DNA of 52,726 bases from an uncultured Porphyromonadaceae bacterium (GTDB taxonomy: Bacteria > Bacteroidota > Bacteroidia > Bacteroidales > Muribaculaceae), in assembly GCA_900550645.1 (NCBI GenBank), contig URTA01000011.1, positions 1 through 52,726 on the forward strand, given 5' to 3'. The notes below the pieces were generated by a model, which was not told the origin of the DNA, did no database searches, and was given only the letters and a program-made list of their open reading frames with translations. Positions 46,907 to 52,726 of the stretch are shown piece after piece. The position numbers and the translations under genes were made by a program. Position 1 is the stretch's first letter. The number at the start of each line of letters is the position of its first letter.

Positions 46907-49900
46907 ATGTCGAATTACAACAGCACAGCAACAGTTACCCTCTCGGTCAACGGGAAACAGGCACAGCAGATGCTGCGCCGCTTGGAGACCGATGCGCTAA
47001 GGCTTGAAAAAGGAATAGCCCGTGCCGCGAAAGCAGGGGACAAGGCGACAATGGCGAAGCTCCAAAGGGAACTGCGCAACACAAGGCGGCTGATGCAGCA
47101 GCTCCAATCGTCTTCCGCGACTGTGGAGCAGGTCATGCAACGACTTGACAAGGCGGCACCGCGAGAGCTGAACAAGGCTCTCCGCACATTGCAGTCGCAA
47201 CTGAACGGCATCGAGCGCGGCTCGAAGGCGTGGGATGAGCATATCGCGAAAATCAAGGCTGTAAAGGAGGAGCTGGGCAAGGTCAACGAACAAATGCAGC
47301 CGCAACAGGGGCTGTGGTCCCGCTTCAACCGCTGGCTCAACGACTGCCAAACCGCGCTGCTCGGCATCGGGGCGGCGGTAACAGGCTTGGTCATGGCAGG
47401 AAAGTCCGCCGTCCAAGCATACGCCGACATGGAGCAGGAAATGGCAAACGTGCGCAAGTTCACGGGGATGTCCGCCGAAGAGGTGGAGAATCTGAACGAG
47501 GAGTTCAAGAAGATGGACACCCGATCCTCTCGCGAGGAGCTGAACCGCCTCGCCCAAGAAGCCGGGCGGCTGGGGAAGCAGTCGCAGGAGGACGTGCTCG
47601 GCTTCGTCCGCGCAGCCGACAAAATCAACGTCGCCCTTGACGACCTCGGCGAGGGGGCGACACTAACGCTCTCCAAACTCACGGGCATTTTCGGCGACGA
47701 GAAACGCCTCGGCACCGAGAAAGCCCTCCTGTCAGTCGGCTCGGTCATCAACGAGCTTTCGCAGAACTGCGCGGCATCTGCCCCGTACATCGCGGAGTTC
47801 GCCTCTCGCATGGGCGGTGTCGGCTCGCAAGCGGGACTGACGGTGCAGCAGATAATGGGCTTCGCCGCAGTCCTCGACTCAAACAACCAGAAGCTGGAGG
47901 CATCGTCAACCGCCTTGTCGCAGGTGATAGTGCGCATCTACCAAGACCCGGCGAAGTACGCCCGCGTAGCCGGAATGGACGTGGAACGCTTCGCCAAACT
48001 CGTCAAGACCGACATGAATGCCGCGCTGATCGAGTTTCTGACTACGCTGAACCAAGCCGGCAGGATGGACGTGCTGTCTCCCATGTTCCGGGAGATGGGC
48101 GAGAACGGCTCGCGTGCAATCTCCGCTCTGTCCACGCTCGCCAACCACATCGGGGAAGTCAAGAGCCAGCAGCTCGTCGCAAACGAGGCTTTCAGCCAGG
48201 CGGTCTCCATAGACAAGGAGTTCGAAGTGCAGAACACAACTGTACAGGCGGGGCTTGACAAGGCGAAGAAGGCTTTCAACGAGCTTGCCGTGGAACTTGG
48301 CGAGAAGCTGCAACCCGTGATGCGCTACTGCATCTCTTCGGGCTCGGCCATGCTCCGCGCACTCAAAGCCATGGTGGACTTCTTCATCAGGTACAAGACG
48401 GAAATCGTCACTGTCGCCGCTGCCGTGGCGGCGTACAGCGCGGTCATGCTCGTGTACAACGCGCGGATGGCGATTGCCTCCAAAGCCACGGCTCTGTTCC
48501 ACGGAGTGTTGCGGCTGTTGCGCGGCATCCTCCCGGCGGTGAGGCTGCTGTTCGCGCCGCTCATAAACGCCGTGCAGTATTTCACCAACGGACTCGAGGT
48601 GAACCATGCCATGCAGCAGCGGTGGCGCAGGAGCATGGAAGCGACGAAGTTCTCCTCTTGGGTCGGGCTGATACTCGCCGTCGGCGGCGCGGTTTACGCC
48701 GTGACACAGCGCATCAAGAACCAGCGTGAGGAACTCGAACGGCAGCGCAAGGAGGCGGAGGACTTCAAGAAGACAATCACAGACCTTGACGAGACAGCAG
48801 CTGGCTATGCCGCTGCCGAGGTTGACCGCCTTGACGCGCTGTACAAGGCGGCCACGGACGAGGCGAAGTCAACAGACGAGCGCAAAGCTGCCGCTGAACG
48901 CCTCCAAAACCTGTACCCTGACTATTTCAAGAACCTCTCTGCCGAGGAAATCATGCTCGGCAAGACAAAGACCGCATACGACAAGCTGCGCGATTCCATA
49001 ATCGAAGTCGCACGGGCGCGTGCCGCCGCAGGTAAAATCGAGGAGAACGAGAAGACACTTCTCACCCTCGAACAGCAGCTGCCGTCCCTGCAAAAGAAAC
49101 GCGATGCTGACAAGAAGGCGCATGACGCGGCTGTCGCCGACTGGGAGAACGCCCGGCAGCAGGAGGCCAACCGTTCTGCCTCGTACACCAACAGCACCGA
49201 TGCGGCGGCTTCGGGGCTGGTGAACGTAACGCCTTACGCCCGGCGTGTTGCTTCGACAGGGAAAACCTACAACGCTTCGGAAGCGGCATTGCAAGCCAAC
49301 CTCACGAAGCAGAGGCAGTTGAACGACGCCAACGAGTTCCTTCGCAAGAAGTACTCAATCAGTGCCGATGCCCTGACAGAACCGCAGACCCCGAACACCC
49401 CGGTCGTCCCGTCTGTCCCAACAAGCGGCTCTAATACCGGCAAGGATGCCGACAGGTTCGCGGCTGAAAAGGACTGGAGGGAGCAGGAAGAGGCCATGGC
49501 GCGTATCGCTTACGCCACAGGCAAAAAGGATTATCTCGAGTATACGGCGGAGATGGACAGGATTGCCGTCGAGTTCTATGAGAAGCAGCTCCTGCACACA
49601 GACCTCGGCGAGACCGAAAGGCTCTCCATCACGGCGCAGTGGCGCGAAGCACAGATGAAGCAGACCGAGGACGCGCTCAAAGGGACGGCTGAAGCGGAAA
49701 ACAGTTCTTACAACGAGCGCATCGCCGAGGCCAAGCAGTTCTACATAGACGGGAAGTATTCAAAAGAGACCTACGACGAGGCTGTGGAACGCATCGAAAT
49801 CGAGCATTTGAAGGCTCTGACCCGCATTTGCAAAGAGGGGTCTAAGGAGCGTATACAGGCGGATGCCGACCTTCAGGACGCTCTTTTACGGCAAACGCAG

Positions 49901-51058
49901 CATCGGCAGCAGAAGACGGAGGAGGCGGAACGGAAGTTCGCTTCGATGAAAGAGAAATTCTTCGGCGACAACCCTGCGGAACGGCAGGCGAAATACGATG
50001 CCGATTTCGTCGCGCTCCAAACAGTGTACCAACGTGAACTCCAAGCGGCGGGCGACAACGCCGATGAGAAACTGCGCATCGAGGAGGCTTTCCAAAAGGC
50101 TAAGCTCGCGTTGCAGAAGCAGTACGGCTTGCTTGCCGAGGAGGACACGCGCAACGCTTTGCAGCGCGGTGTCGATGCTTCCGCCGAATGGCTCGGCGGC
50201 GAGGGCGGCAAAGCCTTGTCCGGCGCGTTGGATGCCGTTGTGTCGGGGATGTCAGCGGTTTTCTCGAGCCTGTCGTCTGTCATCCAAGCCGAGGTTGAAA
50301 CGCAGACGGCGGCGATAAACAAGCGTTATGACGCGGAAGTGAGCCGTGCCGAGGGAAATTCTTACAAGGTCAAAAAGCTCGAGAAGGCAAAGGAGCGGGA
50401 GATTGCAAAGGCGAAGAACGAGGCAAACCGCAAGATGTTCGCGATGCAGGTCATCCAGGCGGTGGCACAGACCGCGACCAACGCTCTCAACGCCTACGGC
50501 TCTGCCGCAGCAGTGCCCGTGGTCGGCTACATCCTCGCCCCTGTCGCTGCCGCCATGGCTGTCGCAGCGGGCGCTGTGCAGGTAGCGGCAATCAAAAAGC
50601 AGCAACAGGCCTCCGCGTCGCAGGGCTACAAGTCTGGCGGCTTTACGCCGCCGGGCAGGGCGGACGAAGCCGCCGGTGTCGTCCACAAAGGGGAATGGGT
50701 CGCTTCGCAGTCCCTTGTCAATAACCCCCGGACGCGCCCTCTGCTCGAGGCTCTGGACTATGCGCAGCGCACTAACACAATCGGCTCTATCACTGCCGCC
50801 GACGTGTCGCGCTCGGTAACTGCACCAGCCTTGCTTGCAGCGCAGCCGCTGTCTTCCAATACCGTAGTGAACAATCCCTACAAATCCGCCCCGGAGCAGT
50901 CTCTCGAAAGGCTCTACGACACCCTCGACCGCCTCGATGAAAGGCTCAACGAGCCGTTTGTCACGGTCAACACCGTTGCCGGAGACCACGGAATGCGGCG
51001 TGCGCAAGAGGAGTACGACCGCCTCATGAGAAACCGTCTGCCAAAATCAAGAAAGTAA
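46907..51058 (+). CDS. Tail tape measure protein
   Basis: The protein is 1383 residues, the longest in the window. The N-terminus is a long coiled coil, followed by a TP901-type tape-measure core (AYADMEQEMANVRKFTGMSAEEV..., GKQSQEDVLGFVRAADKINVAL), hydrophobic segments at about 150-170, 502-520 and 585-602, then a long helical region with coiled coils and an Ala-rich hydrophobic end (VPVVGYILAPVAAAMAVAAGAVQVAAI) and the phrase GGFTPPG...GVVHKGEWV common near the end of such proteins. It sets tail length and helps DNA entry. Length suggests a tail of about 200 nm by the usual 0.15 nm per residue. Confidence 0.93.
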   Translation: MSNYNSTATVTLSVNGKQAQQMLRRLETDALRLEKGIARAAKAGDKATMAKLQRELRNTRRLMQQLQSSSATVEQVMQRLDKAAPRELNKALRTLQSQLNGIERGSKAWDEHIAKIKAVKEELGKVNEQMQPQQGLWSRFNRWLNDCQTALLGIGAAVTGLVMAGKSAVQAYADMEQEMANVRKFTGMSAEEVENLNEEFKKMDTRSSREELNRLAQEAGRLGKQSQEDVLGFVRAADKINVALDDLGEGATLTLSKLTGIFGDEKRLGTEKALLSVGSVINELSQNCAASAPYIAEFASRMGGVGSQAGLTVQQIMGFAAVLDSNNQKLEASSTALSQVIVRIYQDPAKYARVAGMDVERFAKLVKTDMNAALIEFLTTLNQAGRMDVLSPMFREMGENGSRAISALSTLANHIGEVKSQQLVANEAFSQAVSIDKEFEVQNTTVQAGLDKAKKAFNELAVELGEKLQPVMRYCISSGSAMLRALKAMVDFFIRYKTEIVTVAAAVAAYSAVMLVYNARMAIASKATALFHGVLRLLRGILPAVRLLFAPLINAVQYFTNGLEVNHAMQQRWRRSMEATKFSSWVGLILAVGGAVYAVTQRIKNQREELERQRKEAEDFKKTITDLDETAAGYAAAEVDRLDALYKAATDEAKSTDERKAAAERLQNLYPDYFKNLSAEEIMLGKTKTAYDKLRDSIIEVARARAAAGKIEENEKTLLTLEQQLPSLQKKRDADKKAHDAAVADWENARQQEANRSASYTNSTDAAASGLVNVTPYARRVASTGKTYNASEAALQANLTKQRQLNDANEFLRKKYSISADALTEPQTPNTPVVPSVPTSGSNTGKDADRFAAEKDWREQEEAMARIAYATGKKDYLEYTAEMDRIAVEFYEKQLLHTDLGETERLSITAQWREAQMKQTEDALKGTAEAENSSYNERIAEAKQFYIDGKYSKETYDEAVERIEIEHLKALTRICKEGSKERIQADADLQDALLRQTQHRQQKTEEAERKFASMKEKFFGDNPAERQAKYDADFVALQTVYQRELQAAGDNADEKLRIEEAFQKAKLALQKQYGLLAEEDTRNALQRGVDASAEWLGGEGGKALSGALDAVVSGMSAVFSSLSSVIQAEVETQTAAINKRYDAEVSRAEGNSYKVKKLEKAKEREIAKAKNEANRKMFAMQVIQAVAQTATNALNAYGSAAAVPVVGYILAPVAAAMAVAAGAVQVAAIKKQQQASASQGYKSGGFTPPGRADEAAGVVHKGEWVASQSLVNNPRTRPLLEALDYAQRTNTIGSITAADVSRSVTAPALLAAQPLSSNTVVNNPYKSAPEQSLERLYDTLDRLDERLNEPFVTVNTVAGDHGMRRAQEEYDRLMRNRLPKSRK

Positions 51059-52689
51059 TGGAGATAAGGATAAACGGCAGAGAGGCCGTGTTGAAGAAAG
51101 GGACATCGTTTGAGTACGTAGCCGAGAACCGCCTCTTTTCGGGAAGCGATGGCTACACGCTGTCAATCACGTTCCCCCTCAGGGGATGCCCGGAGAACAT
51201 AGCCGTATTCGGCAGGATTAACCGCGCAGATGTCATCTCTGACAAGGTCGTTTTCAATTGCGAGATAAGGCATGGCAGGTTCTTCAAAGCCGGGTCAATC
51301 GCCGTTACGGAAATCAGCGAGTCGGAAGTCAAGTGCCAGTTCCTCGAGGGGCGCAGCGAGCAGAATTTCTCGCAGACTTTCGATGACATATATATCAACG
51401 AACTCGACCTCGGTGAGTGGCCTTCGGGCAAGCCGTCGCCTTCGCTGGCGTGGAGTCCGCTCTCATATCCCGACTGCGTGGCGCTGCCTTGGGTCAATGA
51501 CTATTCGGGCAACATACAGAACCTTGCGGAGTATGTCGTTGACGATGCCTCGCAAGGCAAAGGGCATTATGAGTGGAGCGCGGACACCTGGGGGCTGTCG
51601 TGGCAGCCGTATCTTATTTCCGTTGTCAAAAGGATATGCGATGCTGTCGGCTATGCCGTTGACCTCTCGGAATGGGAGAGGTCTGAGGAACACCGCTTCC
51701 TCCTTGTCTGCAACTGTCTGCCCGCTGCTTGGTACACGCCGCAGTTCGCCCGTGCGCTCCCTCATTGGTCGGTCGCGGAGTTCTTCGAGAGACTCGAACT
51801 ATTCCTTGGCGCGGAGTTTGAAATCGACCACCGGGCAAAGTCCATAAAGTTTGCTTTTACCGACACCGTACTCAAGGAAGCCGGAGAGGTCGAGCTTGAA
51901 GGCATCATTGACAGGCATTCAACGGAAGTGTCGGTCGAAGACGGCGGCTGCGAGTACATCGAAGCCAAGAATATCGTCTACAAGGATTGCGACCACGCCG
52001 CCTGGAAGTATTACTCTTGCGACTGGTTCATCAAAGCGAACAAAGGAGATGCCGTGGTTTATGAAACTATGTCGGAACTGCTTGCTGCCAACAGGCAGTG
52101 GCGCACATGGGACGGGCAGCACCACCGCAACAGCCCGATTGACCGTCTGCTGTATGCGAAGGACGCTAACGCTTATTTCATCATACGCGCCGTCAGCCGC
52201 ACCCCTTATTCTGACGGCAACAGAATCCGCTTCTCTTACCGCTGCGTGCTGCAGCCTGTCAACCTTTTCGGCGGACGCATTGCCGAAGAGGCTGACGATG
52301 CAGATCAGGTGGAGGTCGAGTTCGTCCCGGCACGCATCGACTTCACTGATGAAAAACACGGCAAGTGCCTGTTTCTGTCGTTCTCCGGCTATGACGAGGA
52401 CAACGCCGAGGGTGAGGACGAGTCCGATTACCCTTTCATGCAAACGTTCTCCGCACAGACTGTCGTCGCCGGTGAGAAAGGGAAGAAAGCGGAATACTAT
52501 GACAGGGTATGTGTCGCCTTTTGGGACGGTGCGCAGGACCCCTCGGGCAAGCTGCCTTACCCGCAGGTCGAGGACATCGAAATAAGGGATGACTGGGGCG
52601 GCTTCTCGTTCCTGCATTTCAACCTGCGGCTGAACAACCGCAAGCTTAACAGCCGTCGCATAGCTCGTAAAATTATTACTGTCCGCTAA
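51058..52689 (+). CDS. Distal tail / baseplate protein candidate
   Basis: The 543-residue protein starts on the last base of the tape-measure stop (TAATG). The N-terminus MEIRINGREAVLKKGTSFEYVAENRLFSGSDGYTLSITFPLRGC fits a distal-tail beta-sandwich; the rest is beta-rich with DWFIKANKGDAVVYE and QVEVEFVPARIDF. Its position behind the tape measure is where distal tail and tail-associated proteins are encoded. It appears complete; the window ends 37 bases after its stop. Confidence 0.75.
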   Translation: MEIRINGREAVLKKGTSFEYVAENRLFSGSDGYTLSITFPLRGCPENIAVFGRINRADVISDKVVFNCEIRHGRFFKAGSIAVTEISESEVKCQFLEGRSEQNFSQTFDDIYINELDLGEWPSGKPSPSLAWSPLSYPDCVALPWVNDYSGNIQNLAEYVVDDASQGKGHYEWSADTWGLSWQPYLISVVKRICDAVGYAVDLSEWERSEEHRFLLVCNCLPAAWYTPQFARALPHWSVAEFFERLELFLGAEFEIDHRAKSIKFAFTDTVLKEAGEVELEGIIDRHSTEVSVEDGGCEYIEAKNIVYKDCDHAAWKYYSCDWFIKANKGDAVVYETMSELLAANRQWRTWDGQHHRNSPIDRLLYAKDANAYFIIRAVSRTPYSDGNRIRFSYRCVLQPVNLFGGRIAEEADDADQVEVEFVPARIDFTDEKHGKCLFLSFSGYDEDNAEGEDESDYPFMQTFSAQTVVAGEKGKKAEYYDRVCVAFWDGAQDPSGKLPYPQVEDIEIRDDWGGFSFLHFNLRLNNRKLNSRRIARKIITVR

Positions 52690-52726
52690 ACCACAAAGAG
52701 GCATACCCAACTTCTTGAAAAGCAGA

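Noticed and set aside
46915..47937. Long antisense open frame opposite the tape-measure gene (340 codons), and similar ones at 16649-17521 and 11583-12218
   Set aside because: They mirror strongly coding genes in GC-rich DNA, have no domain-like sequence and no promoter; codon bias of the real gene explains the open antisense frame.

Overview
The window comes from a member of the Bacteroidota, most likely the order Bacteroidales. The evidence is the promoter grammar (TTTG about 19 to 20 bases upstream of TAnnTTTG appears before many genes), the near absence of Shine-Dalgarno sites, and the gene families present. Genus cannot be fixed from the sequence. About 47 kb of the 52.7 kb is one integrated element: a tailed (siphovirus-type) prophage carrying an 11-kb anti-phage defence cassette in the middle of its late genes. 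Its right end lies outside the window.

Layout. Positions 1-5.6 kb are flanking DNA: a decayed relic of a phage gene that also exists intact at 38087-38329, an AT-rich YD-repeat protein, a winged-helix protein, a hexapeptide acetyltransferase, a cupin, a DUF234-type ATPase and a leftward three-gene membrane/lipoprotein operon. Positions 5.9-14.1 kb are the integration and replication module: a tyrosine recombinase with four arm-binding-like repeats, an excisionase-like HTH protein, a CHC2 primase-helicase, a possible origin and small genes. Positions 14.1-16.5 kb hold ArdA antirestriction behind a structured leader, a candidate sRNA and an Abi_2 (HEPN) abortive-infection gene. Positions 16.6-24.2 kb are the first late block: ClpP-like head protease with scaffold tail, major capsid, tail tube, a phosphoribosyltransferase, a PLD-like protein, small-terminase candidates and TerL. 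Positions 24.2-34.9 kb are the defence cassette: WYL regulator, HsdM, DUF1016 nuclease, HsdS, HsdR, then a two-gene type II Thoeris system (2TM-macro ThsA and TIR ThsB). Positions 35.0-36.9 kb hold two further small-gene units with leaders like that of ardA. Positions 37.0-52.7 kb are the remaining late genes: portal, head-tail connectors, a tail-fibre candidate, holin, amidase, a u-spanin candidate, tape measure and distal tail.

How it works together. Late genes are scattered around cargo, but six late transcription units share one promoter signature, GTCTTTT(C/G), exactly 19 bases, then TAnnTTTG. Cargo (Abi, Thoeris, RM, small AT-rich genes) has its own promoters, often on the opposite strand. 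ArdA would help the element enter restricting hosts, and the RM/Thoeris/Abi genes would protect the lysogen from competing phages.

Most interesting non-gene signals: (1) the late-promoter family; (2) a leader RNA upstream of ardA and of the 36541 gene with compensatory base changes; (3) two leftward small-RNA candidates with promoter and terminator; (4) a 67-base inverted-repeat insertion interrupting the gene at 41143 with three in-frame stops; (5) two families of short tandem repeats confined to the late genes, several translated in frame.
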